DNA of 64,000 bases, from contig NZ_JADPKR010000013.1 in the NCBI RefSeq assembly GCF_023074055.1, forward strand, positions 558,001-622,000, written 5' to 3'. Below, one piece after another: positions 33,485 through 42,854 of this stretch. Below the pieces are notes generated by a model. The model worked only from the letters and a program-made list of their open reading frames with translations. It ran no database searches and was not told where the DNA came from. The translations under genes and the position numbers were made by a program. Positions within the stretch are counted from its first letter, which is position 1. Each line of letters begins with the position of its first letter. The DNA is from Bradyrhizobium sp. 141 (GTDB lineage: Bacteria > Pseudomonadota > Alphaproteobacteria > Rhizobiales > Xanthobacteraceae).

Positions 33485-34702
33485 TCAAGTCGTGCCGGTC
33501 CTGGTCAGAACATCGGTGAGGAGGCCGAGCATACCGAAACCCGCCGCGACGGCGCAGACCGCGGTCCAGCCGGCATAGCTCCAGGCCAGTGAAGCCGCCG
33601 CGGAGCCGACGCCTCCGCCGATGAAGAACAGCGCAACGAACAGACCGTTGATGCGGCCGCGCGCCTCTGGCCGCAGCAAATTGATGGCACGGCGCCGGAG
33701 CGTCTGGTCGGCGGTGATGCCGACGTCCAGCAGGATGGTGCCGAAGCTCAACACCAAGAGGGCCGCGCCGCGGGACTCGATCACGCCCGCCCAGGCGCAA
33801 ATGGCGAGTGAGCCGATGATGCACAGGTGAGCCGCGAAGAACATCGGCCGTGCCCAGCCCTTGTCACCCCAGCGGCCCGCGAGCGGTGTCGCAGCGGCGC
33901 CAACTACGCCGATCAAAGCGAAAGCGGCGATTCCCTTGGCGTCCAGGGCGAATGGTGCTTCCGGAAGGCGCAGCGCGATCGCGGACCAGAATGCGGTGAA
34001 AGAGGCCATGACCAGCGAGGCGGTCCAGGCGCGCACGCGCAGCACAGGCTCTTCCTGCAGCAGTTTTGGGAACGAGCGGAGCAAATCGACGTATCCGACG
34101 CGGGCCGCTGGCTGCAGCGTTGGCAGATAGCGACCGAGCGCGCCGGCAAGCAGCGTCATCAGGATAGCTGAGGCGAGATAATAGGCGCGCCAGCTCCAGA
34201 GATCGGCGATCAGGCTTGCCGCGGGCCGCGACAGCAAGATGCCGACCATCAATCCGCTCATCACCTCGCCGATAGCCTGGCCGCGACGCTCCGGTGCGAC
34301 CATCGAGGCCACAAGTGGAACCATCATCTGGATGGCCGCGCAGGACGCTCCGAGCACGAAGGTGGCGAGCAATAGCAGCGAGGGTGTCGGCGCCAATGCC
34401 GTTGCCAGGGCCGCGAGGATGGCGCAGCCGAGCGTGCGCAGGATCAGGCGCCGGTTCTCGAGAAGGTCGACAAGTGGCACCAGCAACAACAAGCCGAGCG
34501 CGTAGCCGAGCAGGGTCAACGTGCTGACGAGACCGGCCTGAAAGGTGGTCATGGCCAGGGATCGGCCGATCAGGCCAACCAGAATCTGCGGCGCGAACAA
34601 ATTGGTGACGACGACGCCGGTCGTGACGGCGCCGAGCCAGATCAGGGATCGCTCGGCGAGCTGCTTGGGGGATGCAAGCCTGCTGATTTCGGAGATGGTC
34701 AT
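33485..34702 (-). CDS. MFS transporter
   Basis: 405 residues from the ATG at 34702 with GAGG in front. Twelve hydrophobic helices are predictable; the loop between helices 2 and 3 reads VPLVDLLENRRLILRTLG, and helices 4-5 contain QMMVPLVASMVAPERRGQAIGEVMSGLMVGILLSRP (in pieces), typical of drug or sugar-efflux type MFS proteins. It is divergent from a LysR gene with 93 bp in between, so it is likely under that regulator. Its start overlaps neither neighbour; its end meets the flavoprotein end convergently with no gap. The substrate is unknown. Confidence 0.85.
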   Translation of the reverse strand: MTISEISRLASPKQLAERSLIWLGAVTTGVVVTNLFAPQILVGLIGRSLAMTTFQAGLVSTLTLLGYALGLLLLVPLVDLLENRRLILRTLGCAILAALATALAPTPSLLLLATFVLGASCAAIQMMVPLVASMVAPERRGQAIGEVMSGLMVGILLSRPAASLIADLWSWRAYYLASAILMTLLAGALGRYLPTLQPAARVGYVDLLRSFPKLLQEEPVLRVRAWTASLVMASFTAFWSAIALRLPEAPFALDAKGIAAFALIGVVGAAATPLAGRWGDKGWARPMFFAAHLCIIGSLAICAWAGVIESRGAALLVLSFGTILLDVGITADQTLRRRAINLLRPEARGRINGLFVALFFIGGGVGSAAASLAWSYAGWTAVCAVAAGFGMLGLLTDVLTRTGTT

Positions 34703-34795
34703 GGGACCTCGCGGACTGGATGCGTGGTCCCCTTTAAGCGGGACGTCTAATATGCTACAATTCAAATAAGTCTATAAAGAATATGCGAGTTTCTT

Positions 34796-35698
34796 ATGAA
34801 TACCCATGACCTTGTCGCTTTCGTCGCGGTGGTCGAGACCGGATCGATCGTGGCGGCATCGATGCGCCTCAATCTCACCCAGCCCGGCGTGACGCGGCGC
34901 ATCCAGAATCTCGAGGAGATGCTGGGCGCGCAGTTATTGGACCGCATGTCGAAACCACTGAAACCGACGGCCGCAGGGCATGAAGCCTATGAGCAGGGCC
35001 GCCGTCTGCTCAGAATGCTGGATGATCTCAAGGCTGGCGTTGCCAATGATGGCGTGGTGCGAGGCGAGTTCAGGCTCGGCCTCACGCCGTTTCTCTCCGA
35101 GGCCGGGCTCAGCGCGCCGCTCGATGCGGTGCGTGCCGAATTTCCGGCGCTGAGCGTGCGCGTCGTCTCGGGCTGGTCGCCCAACCAGGTCGAGCGGGTC
35201 AGCCGCAACGAGCTGGATGCCGCCGCGGTCTGCCTGCCCGACGGGGCCGCACCGCCCGCCGATCTGGTCGCTGACGATCTCGGTTCGCAGCCCGTGGTGT
35301 TCGTCGTCGCGCGCGACACGAAGATCCCGCGCACCGTTGACCTCGAGCGCCTGTCGCAACTCTCATGGGTCATCAACCAGGACGGCTGCGGATTTCGCGA
35401 CGCACTCAAGCGGAGCTTCGATGCCGAGCATTTGCCGTTCACGGTCGCCGTGGAGGCGCTTGACAGCGAGCTTCGCCTGTCGCTCGTGGCGCGGGGCCTT
35501 GGCGTCGGCCTGGTGACGCCGCTCGCATTGAAGCGCAGCGCGTTTCGCGACAAGCTCAAGCCGGTCGCTGCGCGAGACTTCAATCCCGCCGTGCGCGCAT
35601 GGCTGGTGCATCGCCCGCCCGCCGGGCGACTGGCCCGCCCGATCAACCTGTTCCGCGAAGGCCTGGATCGGGAGCTACAGGCTCTATGTCGCGCCTAA
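34796..35698 (+). CDS. LysR-family transcriptional regulator
   Basis: 300 residues. The HTH is NTHDLVAFVAVVETGSIVAASMRLNLTQPGVTRRIQNLEEMLGAQLLDR (in pieces, about residues 2-50), followed by the linker helix and a type-2 periplasmic-binding effector domain. The divergent MFS gene is the natural target. The shared gap contains an AT-rich block (about 34748-34790) including ATTC and GAAT arms 15 bp apart that could be part of the binding region. The gene stop abuts a double-hairpin repeat that may act as a transcript end. Confidence 0.88.
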   Translation: MNTHDLVAFVAVVETGSIVAASMRLNLTQPGVTRRIQNLEEMLGAQLLDRMSKPLKPTAAGHEAYEQGRRLLRMLDDLKAGVANDGVVRGEFRLGLTPFLSEAGLSAPLDAVRAEFPALSVRVVSGWSPNQVERVSRNELDAAAVCLPDGAAPPADLVADDLGSQPVVFVVARDTKIPRTVDLERLSQLSWVINQDGCGFRDALKRSFDAEHLPFTVAVEALDSELRLSLVARGLGVGLVTPLALKRSAFRDKLKPVAARDFNPAVRAWLVHRPPAGRLARPINLFREGLDRELQALCRA

Positions 35699-35797
35699 AG
35701 CGCGATGCGATTAGGAAAATCGCCATCGCGCTTTAGGTTGTTGTTTAAGCATGATCTTTTCGGAAAACCGCTGCGCACTTTTCCGGATCATGCTTTA
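35698..35797. repeat. double hairpin repeat, 'gcatgatcttttcggaaaa' type
   Basis: Two hairpins in tandem: agcgcgatgcgatt pairs imperfectly with aatcgccatcgcgctt (35699-35733), and aagcatgatcttttcggaaaa pairs with ttttccggatcatgctt (35747-35796). The second reaches into the stop codon of the convergent DSD1 gene. A shorter relative at 36891-36939 flanks the other end of that gene. The convergent setting suits a bidirectional end signal, though no T-run is present. Confidence 0.8.
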
Positions 35798-36874
35798 GCG
35801 CAGCTTCCCGCGTGCGGCCACCGGCAGCGTACCGATGATCTCCTCGCCGCGGACCATCACGACCTCGTCCATCATGTTGACGACGACGCAGACGTGGTTC
35901 GGTACGATGCGGACGACGTCGCCGACATTGGGCCGCGTGTTGCTGCGGGACAGGTCGAGGAAGCCGTGCTCCTCGGCGAAGCGCGCGATCTTTGCTTCGG
36001 GGTGCTCCAGGATCAGGCCGTGGCCGTCGAGGCCGCCGGTGTCCGTGGTCAGCGTCTTCGAGCCGGCATCGAGGATGCCGCGCTCGGGCGCGGCGCGGCT
36101 CACCACCGTCGAATAGATGTGCAGCGCGCAGTCGTCCCAGGTGGCCGAACCGGCCGCGACCTGCATGCGGTCGTTGTAGATATAGGTGCCGAAGCGGTGC
36201 TCGGTGCCGCCCTTGAGCTTGCCGAGGTTCTTCAGGTTCGGCGTGCCGCCGGTCGAGACGATTTTCGCATCCAGCCCATGCACGCGCACGCCGGCAAGCG
36301 CCTCGTCGTAGAATTTCTGCGCGTCCGCCCAGCCGGTCTCGGTCGGATACATCATGAAGCCGGCGAACTGCAGTCCCTTGGACGCGGCGATCTCGCGCGC
36401 CAGCGCAATGGCTTCAGCCGGCGTCTCGACGCCGGCGCGCTTGCGGCCCGTATCGCATTCGACCACGACCGACAGCGGACGGCCCGACGCCGCGGCTGCC
36501 TTGGGCAGGCCGGCCACGACCGTCGAATTGTCGGCGGCGACCGTCATGTTGGCCTTGGCCTGGAGCGCGCCGAGCCGCGCCATCTTCTCTTCGCCGAGCA
36601 GGTTGTAGCTGATCAGGATGTCGTCGATGCCCGCGTTGGCCATGATCTCGGCTTCGCCCAGCTTCTGACAGGTGATGCCCTTCGCGCCGGCCGCGACCTG
36701 CATCTTGGCGATCGTCGGGTTCTTGTGCGTCTTGATGTGGGGGCGGTTGGCGATTCCGGCCTCGTCGCAGGCTTTCTGGATCCGCGCAATGTTGCGCTCG
36801 ACCCTGTCCATGTCGATGACGGCGCAGGGCGTGCCGTATTCGCGGGCGATCTTGGCGGCGAGAGCAGTTGTCAT
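35795..36874 (-). CDS. DSD1-type PLP enzyme (D-threonine aldolase / D-serine dehydratase-like)
   Basis: 359 residues. The fold-type III (alanine racemase-like) barrel is recognisable: the PLP Lys lies in NRPHIKTHKNPTIAKMQ (about residue 50), phosphate contacts in IVSTGGTPNL, and the C-terminal metal site in PNHVCVVVNMMDEVVMVRGEEII, with a His-x-Cys pair that binds the divalent metal in D-threonine aldolases and eukaryotic D-serine dehydratase. It probably cleaves or dehydrates a D-beta-hydroxy amino acid. Substrate choice between the two reactions cannot be made from sequence. It stands alone between two related hairpin repeats. Confidence 0.85.
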   Translation of the reverse strand: MTTALAAKIAREYGTPCAVIDMDRVERNIARIQKACDEAGIANRPHIKTHKNPTIAKMQVAAGAKGITCQKLGEAEIMANAGIDDILISYNLLGEEKMARLGALQAKANMTVAADNSTVVAGLPKAAAASGRPLSVVVECDTGRKRAGVETPAEAIALAREIAASKGLQFAGFMMYPTETGWADAQKFYDEALAGVRVHGLDAKIVSTGGTPNLKNLGKLKGGTEHRFGTYIYNDRMQVAAGSATWDDCALHIYSTVVSRAAPERGILDAGSKTLTTDTGGLDGHGLILEHPEAKIARFAEEHGFLDLSRSNTRPNVGDVVRIVPNHVCVVVNMMDEVVMVRGEEIIGTLPVAARGKLR

Positions 36875-36890
36875 GGAAGTCCTTTAGTTG

Positions 36891-36939
36891 GCGCGTATTC
36901 TGATCGCAAAACCGGTCTCCACTTTTGCGGAATACGCGC
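36891..36939. repeat. hairpin repeat related to 35698-35797
   Basis: gcgcgtattc (36891-36900) is inverted against gaatacgcgc (36930-36939), with gatcgcaaaaccgg and cacttttgcgg in between. The ttttc/gaaaa-like interior and layout resemble the second hairpin at 35747-35796. It touches the stop codon of the ABC-F gene and sits upstream of the DSD1 gene, both on the minus strand. Confidence 0.7.
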
Positions 36940-38750
36940 TATGCCTGTTCTATCTCTTCACGCAGCATTTCAAGTTCGAGCCAGCGCTCTTCGGCGGCGG
37001 ACAAATCTTCATGCGCCTTGGCGATGGCGGCGGATGTATCGTCGAATCCCTTGCGATCCTTGGCATAGAGGTTGGGATCGTCGAGCACGCGCTGCAGCTT
37101 GGCGATGTCGGCCTGCAGCGTTTCCATCCTCTTCGGTAGCGTTTCCAGCGCGTGCTTCTCGTTGAAGCTGAGCTTGCGCTTTGGCGAGGAGGCGGGAGCG
37201 GCCGGCCGCTCCTCTTTCTTTTCGGCCGGGGCTTGCGCCTTCGCCGTCTCGCGCTTCAGGTCCGCACCGCGCTGCGTCAGCATGTCTGTGTAGCCGCCGG
37301 CATATTCGATCCATTTGCCGTTGCCCTCGGGCGCGATCACCGAGGTGACGACGCGGTCGAGGAAGTCGCGGTCGTGGCTGATCAGGATGACGGTGCCCTC
37401 GTAGTCGCCGAGCATCTCCTCGAGCACGTCGAGCGTTTCGAGATCGAGATCGTTGGTCGGCTCGTCCAGGACCAGGAGATTCGACGGCTTTGCCAGCGCA
37501 CGCGCGAGCATCAGCCGGCCGCGCTCGCCGCCCGAGAGCACCTCCACCGGAGTGCCGCGCTGCTCCTGCGCGAACAGGAAGTCCTTCATGTAGCCGACGA
37601 CGTGCTTCGGCTTGCCGCCGACCATGATTTGATCGCCGCGCCCGCCGGTCAGGGCTTCCGCCAGCGTCGATTTGGGATCGAGGCTTTCGCGGTGCTGGTC
37701 GAGCGTGGCCGTCTCCAGATTGGCGCCGAGACGTATCGTGCCGGAATCCGGCTGCATGCCGCCGGTGAGCAGATTGACCAGCGTGGTCTTGCCGGCGCCG
37801 TTCGGTCCGATGATGCCGAGCCGGTCGCCGCGCTGGATGCGGGTCGAAAAACTCTCGACGATCTTGCGCTCGCCATAGGCCTTGGTGACGCCCTTGGCCT
37901 CGATCACGAGCTTGCCCGACTGCTCCGCTTCGGCCGCCGCGAGACTGGCGGTGCCGGCGGTGCCGCGATAATTGCGGCGCTGGTCGCGCAGCGTGTGCAG
38001 ATTGGCGAGGCGCTTGACGTTGCGCTTGCGCCGGCCGGAGACGCCGTGGCGCAGCCAGTGCTCTTCGTCGACGATCTTGCGGTCGAGCTTGTGCTGGTCG
38101 CGCTCTTCCTCCGCCAGCACCTCGTCGCGCCAGGTCTCGAACGAGGCAAAGCCGCGGTCGATCTGCTTGATCTTGCCGCGGTCGAGCCACGCCGTGGAGC
38201 GCGACAGATTGGTCAGGAAGCGGCGGTCGTGGCTGATGATCACCAGCGCGCTGCGGCGGCTGTCCAGCTCCTGTTCCAGCCACTCGATGGTGGCGAGATC
38301 GAGATGGTTGGTCGGCTCGTCCAGCAGCAAAATGTCGGGCGAAGGCGCCAGCACATACGCCAGCGCCGCGCGACGGGCTTCACCCCCGGAGACATTGTGC
38401 GGGTTCTCATCGCCCGTGAGCCCGAGCTGCTCCAAGAGATAGCGTGCCTGATGCTGATCGTCGCCGGGCGCGAGGCCGGACTCGACATAGGCGAGCGTGG
38501 TCTTGTGCTCGCCGAAGTCAGGTTCCTGCGGCAAATAGCGCACGGTCGCGCCGGGCTGCACGAAGCGCATGCCGCCGTCGGGCTCGGCGAGACCGGCCGC
38601 GATCTTCAGCAGCGTCGACTTGCCCGAGCCGTTGCGGCCGATCAGGCAGACGCGCTCGCTTGGTGCGACGTTGAGCTCGACGCCTGACAGCAGCGGCGTG
38701 CCGCCAAAGGTCAGCCTGATGTCCTTGAGTTGGATCAGCGGCGGCGCCAT
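36939..38750 (-). CDS. ABC-F family ATPase (Uup-like)
   Basis: 603 residues with two ABC modules and no membrane helices. Module 1: Walker A GRNGSGKSTLL, signature VSGGEARRAAL, Walker B LLLDEPTNHLDL. Module 2: GPNGAGKTTLV, LSGGERGRLMLA, LVLDEPTNDLDL. A linker of about 80 residues and a C-terminal coiled coil (about residues 520-603, ending LEMLREEIEQA) match the Uup subgroup. ABC-F proteins act on the ribosome or, for Uup, in DNA-junction and transposon-excision biology. The gene begins 2 bp after the stop of the YaiI-like gene, so the two are co-transcribed. Confidence 0.92.
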   Translation of the reverse strand: MAPPLIQLKDIRLTFGGTPLLSGVELNVAPSERVCLIGRNGSGKSTLLKIAAGLAEPDGGMRFVQPGATVRYLPQEPDFGEHKTTLAYVESGLAPGDDQHQARYLLEQLGLTGDENPHNVSGGEARRAALAYVLAPSPDILLLDEPTNHLDLATIEWLEQELDSRRSALVIISHDRRFLTNLSRSTAWLDRGKIKQIDRGFASFETWRDEVLAEEERDQHKLDRKIVDEEHWLRHGVSGRRKRNVKRLANLHTLRDQRRNYRGTAGTASLAAAEAEQSGKLVIEAKGVTKAYGERKIVESFSTRIQRGDRLGIIGPNGAGKTTLVNLLTGGMQPDSGTIRLGANLETATLDQHRESLDPKSTLAEALTGGRGDQIMVGGKPKHVVGYMKDFLFAQEQRGTPVEVLSGGERGRLMLARALAKPSNLLVLDEPTNDLDLETLDVLEEMLGDYEGTVILISHDRDFLDRVVTSVIAPEGNGKWIEYAGGYTDMLTQRGADLKRETAKAQAPAEKKEERPAAPASSPKRKLSFNEKHALETLPKRMETLQADIAKLQRVLDDPNLYAKDRKGFDDTSAAIAKAHEDLSAAEERWLELEMLREEIEQA

Positions 38751-38752
38751 GG

Positions 38753-39244
38753 TCAGCTCTGGCTGGTTGCGGCTGTATCCGCGCGCCTGCGCTGGATCCG
38801 GCGCAGGGTTTGGTCGAGCGCCGAGAGGAAGGTGGAGCGATCGCGCGGCGCGAACGATCGGGGGCCGCCGGTGACTTCGCCGGCCGAACGCAAATCAGTC
38901 ATGAGGTTGCGCACCGCCAGCGTCATCCCGATCGACTCTTCCGTGAACGGTTTTCCGTTCGGCGCGATCACATCGGCGCCCGCCTTCACGCAGCGGCTCG
39001 CCAGCGGAATGTCCGATGTCACGACGACGTCGCCGGGCTTGGCGCGCTCGGCGATCCAGTCGTCGGCCGCGTCCATGCCGGCGCCGGCCGCGATCCGCTC
39101 GATCAGCGGATCGTGCGGCACGCGAATGAAATTGCCTGCGACGACGCTCACGGGCACGCCGTGCCGGTTCGCGACGCGATAGATCTCGTCCTTCACCGGA
39201 CAGGCGTCGGCGTCGACATAGATGCGCGTGGGGGTGTCGGTCAT
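38753..39244 (-). CDS. YaiI/YqxD (UPF0178, DUF188) protein
   Basis: 163 residues from the ATG at 39244; the frame is open for a further 890 bp upstream but that part is antisense to the next gene. The family start [18 protein letters not shown], then [26 protein letters not shown] and [19 protein letters not shown] are clear; these acidic clusters resemble a PIN-like nuclease site, although no activity is established. The C-terminal tail ([20 protein letters not shown]) is normal for the alphaproteobacterial members. It forms a two-gene unit with the ABC-F gene. Confidence 0.9.
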   Translation of the reverse strand: MTDTPTRIYVDADACPVKDEIYRVANRHGVPVSVVAGNFIRVPHDPLIERIAAGAGMDAADDWIAERAKPGDVVVTSDIPLASRCVKAGADVIAPNGKPFTEESIGMTLAVRNLMTDLRSAGEVTGGPRSFAPRDRSTFLSALDQTLRRIQRRRADTAATSQS

Positions 39245-39349
39245 TGGCCGCGTGGTACCCCATTCGGGCCGCAAAGGCGAGGGGATTGACCGGTGTTCCC
39301 CTAGGCCTACGATTGGCCTGAAACAACAAGAATGCAGGGAACGCCCATC

Positions 39350-40150
39350 ATGCCGAACCGGCTCGAAACCCACCGCGTCGAGGCCTACAACACCGCCAGG
39401 CAATCCGAAAACAAGATGAATGACGACAATGTGGCGCGCCGCTTCGGCTTTTCCGGCGGGCTGGTCCCGGGCGTCGATGTCTTCGCCTACATGATGCACG
39501 TGCCGATTGCCCGCTGGGGCCGCGATTTCCTCAGCCGCGGGCTGGTCGAGGCGCGCTTCATCAAGCCGGTCTATGATGGCGAGATCGCCGATGTCGATGC
39601 AACCGAGCACAACGAGTTGCTGACGATAGAGGTGTTCAGCCGCACCGAGCTCTGCGCGACCGGAACGGCCTCGCTGCCGGCCGCGGCGCCGGCGGTGTTG
39701 CTGAGCGACTATGTCGCGGCGCCCGTGGTCGCCGAGCGCAAGCCCGTCAGTCCCGCGACGTTCGTAACAGGCAAGTGGCTCGGCACGACGCCGCGCCGCT
39801 GGGCCGGGCAGCACGCGGCCGATTATCTCGTTGACATCAGGGAGACCGACCCAATCTTCGCGCGCGAGGGGCTCGGCCATCCCGGCCTGATCCAGCGCGT
39901 GATGAACCGCGTGCTGGTCGACAACACCATTCTTGGTCCGTGGATCCACGTCGGCAGCCGCATGCAGCTGTTGTCGGCCGCGCGCGCCGGTGATGAGATC
40001 ACCGCGCGGGCGAAAGTCACCGCAAACTACGAGAAGAAAGGCCACCGCTTCGTCGAGCTCGACGCGCTCGTCGTCGCCAACGGCACGACGCCGGTTGCGC
40101 ACTGCCAGCACACCGCGATCTACCAGCCGCGCGAGCACGCGGTGGCCTAG
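39350..40150 (+). CDS. double-hotdog, MaoC-like hypothetical protein
   Basis: 266 residues from the ATG at 39350, behind cagggaac; another ATG at 39332 is possible. The first half contains [26 protein letters not shown], similar in pattern to the substrate helix of MaoC-type hotdog proteins (xGFxGGxVPGxxxxxY). The second half has strands ending [25 protein letters not shown]. The usual Asp/His hydratase dyad is not clear. It is likely an acyl-thioester binding or dehydratase-like protein with unknown function. It stands alone, divergent from yaiI across about 105 bp. Confidence 0.7.
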   Translation: MPNRLETHRVEAYNTARQSENKMNDDNVARRFGFSGGLVPGVDVFAYMMHVPIARWGRDFLSRGLVEARFIKPVYDGEIADVDATEHNELLTIEVFSRTELCATGTASLPAAAPAVLLSDYVAAPVVAERKPVSPATFVTGKWLGTTPRRWAGQHAADYLVDIRETDPIFAREGLGHPGLIQRVMNRVLVDNTILGPWIHVGSRMQLLSAARAGDEITARAKVTANYEKKGHRFVELDALVVANGTTPVAHCQHTAIYQPREHAVA

Positions 40151-40173
40151 GCAAGGGGCATGTCGTCACCACA

Positions 40174-40256
40174 CCGTCATGCCCGGGCTTGTCCCGGGCA
40201 TCCACGTTCTTTACGTGTCAAGGCGTGGATGGCCGGGTCAAGCCCGGCCATGACGG
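40174..40256. repeat. palindromic repeat, 'ccgtcatgcccgggc' type
   Basis: ccgtcatg-cccgggcttgtcccggg-catccacg (40174-40206) is mirrored by cgtggatg-gccgggtcaagcccggc-catgacgg (40224-40256). Each half also folds on its own. It lies between the convergent ends of the double-hotdog and the CoxL-like genes and may end both transcripts. Confidence 0.85.
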
Positions 40257-40272
40257 CGGAAAGAGCGCAGGC

Positions 40273-42645
40273 TCAGGCCGCCTTCACCTTCGCGTCCTGG
40301 ATCGCGCGCCACACCCGCTCCGGGGTCAGCGGCATGTCGATGTGCTTGATGCCGTAGTCCGACAACGCGTCGAGTACCGCGTTCACCACCGTCGACAGGC
40401 TGCCGGCGCAGCCGGCTTCGCCGCAGCCCTTGCTGCCGAGCGGATTGGTCGTGGCCGGCACCGGGTGATCGCCGACCGTCATGTTCGGCACGTCCTCGGC
40501 GCGGGGCAGCGCGTAGTCCATCAGCGAGCCCGTGATCGGCTGGCCGCTTTCGTCGTAGCGGATGTGCTCCATCAGCGCTTGTCCGATGCCCTGGACGACG
40601 CCGCCATGGAGCTGGCCTGCGACCAGCAGCGGGTTGATCACCGTGCCGAAATCGTTGACCGCGCTGTAGCGCACGATCTGCACCACGCCGGTCTCCGGAT
40701 CGATCTCGACTTCCGCGACGTGGCAGCCGTTCGGGAAGGCCGAGGGCACCGGCTCGCTGGTGTGGTCGACGTCGAGGCTGTCGGGCACGCCGTCCGGCGT
40801 CTTGCCGTCGTGCAGCTTCTTAGCGAGCTCCATGATGTCGATGCTGCGGTCGGTGCCGGCGATGGTGAAGCTGCCGCCTTCGAACTCGATGTCGGCCTCG
40901 GAGGCCTCCAGCATGTGCGCCGCGGCGCGCTTGCCCTTCTCGATGACGAGCTTTGCGGCGCCCACGATCGCCATGCCGCTCGCGGTGATCGAGCGCGAGC
41001 CGCCGGTGCCGTTGCCGGTATGGACGATGTCGCTGTCGCCCTGCACCAGTTTCACGCTCTCGAAGGGGACGCCGAGTTGCTCGGACAACACCTGCGCGAA
41101 CGGCGTCGCATGGCCCTGGCCGTAATCGAGCGTGCCGGTGATGAGCTGCACCGTGCCGTCGGGATCGAACACGATCTTGCCGAGCTCGACGCCGGGCGGC
41201 GCGGTGACTTCGAGATAGGAGCCGACGGCGATGCCGCGTAGCTTGCCGGCCTTTTTGCTCTCCTTCTTGCGCTTCGCAAAATTCTCGTGGTCGGAGATTT
41301 CAAGCGCCTTGTTGAACACGGCCTGGAAGTCGCCGCTGTCATAGGTGACGCCGGAGGACGCCGCGAACGGCATCTGGTTCGGCTTGATGAAGTTGCGCTT
41401 GCGCAAGGTCAGCCGGTTGATGCCCATCTCGTCGGCGGCGCGGTCGATCAGTCGCTCCATGTAATAGTTCGCCTCGGGCCGGCCGGCACCGCGATAGGCG
41501 CCCATCAGCGTGGTGTTGGTCAGCACCACCTTGATGTCGACCGCCATCAAGGGCGTGCGGTAGACGCTGGAAAAATTCTTGCCGGTGTTGAGCGAGAGCG
41601 GCCCCGGCGCGACGCCGGTGATGTAGGCGCCGAGATTGCCGTAGCCTTCGAGCTTGGCCGCGAGGAAATGCCCCTCGGCATCGAGCGCGAGCTCGGCGTG
41701 GATTTTTTGCGCGCGGCCGTGGCTGTCGGAGAGGAAGGCGGTCGAGCGTTCGTCGAGCCATTTCACCGGCCGTCCCAGTGCCTTCGCCGCGTACAGGATG
41801 CACATGTATTCGGGATAGTTGATGTTCTTCATGCCGAAGGAGCCGCCGACATTGGCGGTGAGGATGCGCACCTTCTCGTTCGGCACTTTCAGGTTCTTGG
41901 CGAGGTTGGCGCGGTTGCCCGCGACTCCCTGGGTCGGCACCTGAAGCGTATAGCGCTCGGTTGTCTTGTCGTAGGAGGCAAGGCCGACGCGCGGCTCCAT
42001 CGAGACTACGGCGACACGGGTGTTCTCGATGTCGATCCTGGTGACATGGGCGGCGCTGGCAAAGGCCGCGTTCACCTTGTCGATGTCGCCATAATGGTAG
42101 TCGAGCGCCACGTTATCAGGGATGTGCTCATAGAGCTGCGGCGCGCCGGGCCTGGAAGCTTCCTCGGGGTCGGTCACGGCCGGGAGCGGCTCGACGTCGA
42201 GCTCGACCGCCTCGGCCGCATCGCGGGCCTGCGCCAGCGTCTCGGCCACCACGAAGGCGACGGGATCGCCGACGAAGCGGACCTTGTCGGTCGCGAGCGG
42301 CTGGCGGTTGGTCTGAAGCAGGGGCGAGCCGTCGCGGCTCTTCAGCGGCAGGCCGCAGGTGAAGGGGCCGTAGCCGGCGGCATCGAGATCCTTGCCGGTC
42401 CAAACCCCCAGCACGCCCGGCAACGCCTTGGCGGCGTCAATGCCGAGACCGCGGATGATGCCATGGGCGTGGGTGGAACGGACGACCACGGCATAGGCCT
42501 GGCCGGGCAGGTTGAAATCGTCGGTATAGCGGCCCTTGCCGCGCACCAGCGTGTCGTCCTCCTTGCGGCGGACGGGCTGCCCGACGCCATATTTTTGCAG
42601 TGCAATAGCGTTTTCGAGCGTGGACGATTTGGTGTGTTCTTGCAT
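40273..42645 (-). CDS. molybdenum hydroxylase large subunit, form II CoxL-like
   Basis: 790 residues from the ATG at 42645 with cagg upstream. It is a xanthine dehydrogenase/CO dehydrogenase family large subunit: VGQPVRRKEDDTLVRGKGRYTDD at the N-terminus, VGGSFGMKN for cofactor binding, the loop GAYRGAGRPEANYYMERLID, and the C-terminal GSKGCGEAGCAGSLSTVVNAV with the catalytic Glu (GEAG). The active-site loop reads AYRGAGR, the form II signature, not the AYRCSFR of true CO dehydrogenase. The medium FAD and small Fe-S subunits that such enzymes need are not adjacent, which is unusual. Confidence 0.88.
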   Translation of the reverse strand: MQEHTKSSTLENAIALQKYGVGQPVRRKEDDTLVRGKGRYTDDFNLPGQAYAVVVRSTHAHGIIRGLGIDAAKALPGVLGVWTGKDLDAAGYGPFTCGLPLKSRDGSPLLQTNRQPLATDKVRFVGDPVAFVVAETLAQARDAAEAVELDVEPLPAVTDPEEASRPGAPQLYEHIPDNVALDYHYGDIDKVNAAFASAAHVTRIDIENTRVAVVSMEPRVGLASYDKTTERYTLQVPTQGVAGNRANLAKNLKVPNEKVRILTANVGGSFGMKNINYPEYMCILYAAKALGRPVKWLDERSTAFLSDSHGRAQKIHAELALDAEGHFLAAKLEGYGNLGAYITGVAPGPLSLNTGKNFSSVYRTPLMAVDIKVVLTNTTLMGAYRGAGRPEANYYMERLIDRAADEMGINRLTLRKRNFIKPNQMPFAASSGVTYDSGDFQAVFNKALEISDHENFAKRKKESKKAGKLRGIAVGSYLEVTAPPGVELGKIVFDPDGTVQLITGTLDYGQGHATPFAQVLSEQLGVPFESVKLVQGDSDIVHTGNGTGGSRSITASGMAIVGAAKLVIEKGKRAAAHMLEASEADIEFEGGSFTIAGTDRSIDIMELAKKLHDGKTPDGVPDSLDVDHTSEPVPSAFPNGCHVAEVEIDPETGVVQIVRYSAVNDFGTVINPLLVAGQLHGGVVQGIGQALMEHIRYDESGQPITGSLMDYALPRAEDVPNMTVGDHPVPATTNPLGSKGCGEAGCAGSLSTVVNAVLDALSDYGIKHIDMPLTPERVWRAIQDAKVKAA

Positions 42646-42854
42646 GGAATTGACCTGAAAAGCCGGCATTTGCGCATTTTCGCGGCAGCGGGGGACCGGA
42701 CTCCACTGAGATAACCCACCACCCTGTTCACGACAACGCACGAATGGGCATGGTCCCATGTGATGCGTTGTTGCGCATACCCGCCGCGCTGCTAATGTTT
42801 CAGGCGAAAAAGCAATTCCAGACCGGCCCGACCGGCCGCGGAAAGACAGTTTGT

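Noticed and set aside
37152..38687. Plus-strand frame of 511 codons opposite the ABC-F gene
   Set aside because: Shadow of a gene with complete Walker and signature motifs; no independent evidence.
41287..42714. Plus-strand frame of 475 codons opposite the CoxL-like gene
   Set aside because: Antisense to a complete molybdenum hydroxylase gene and without domain features.
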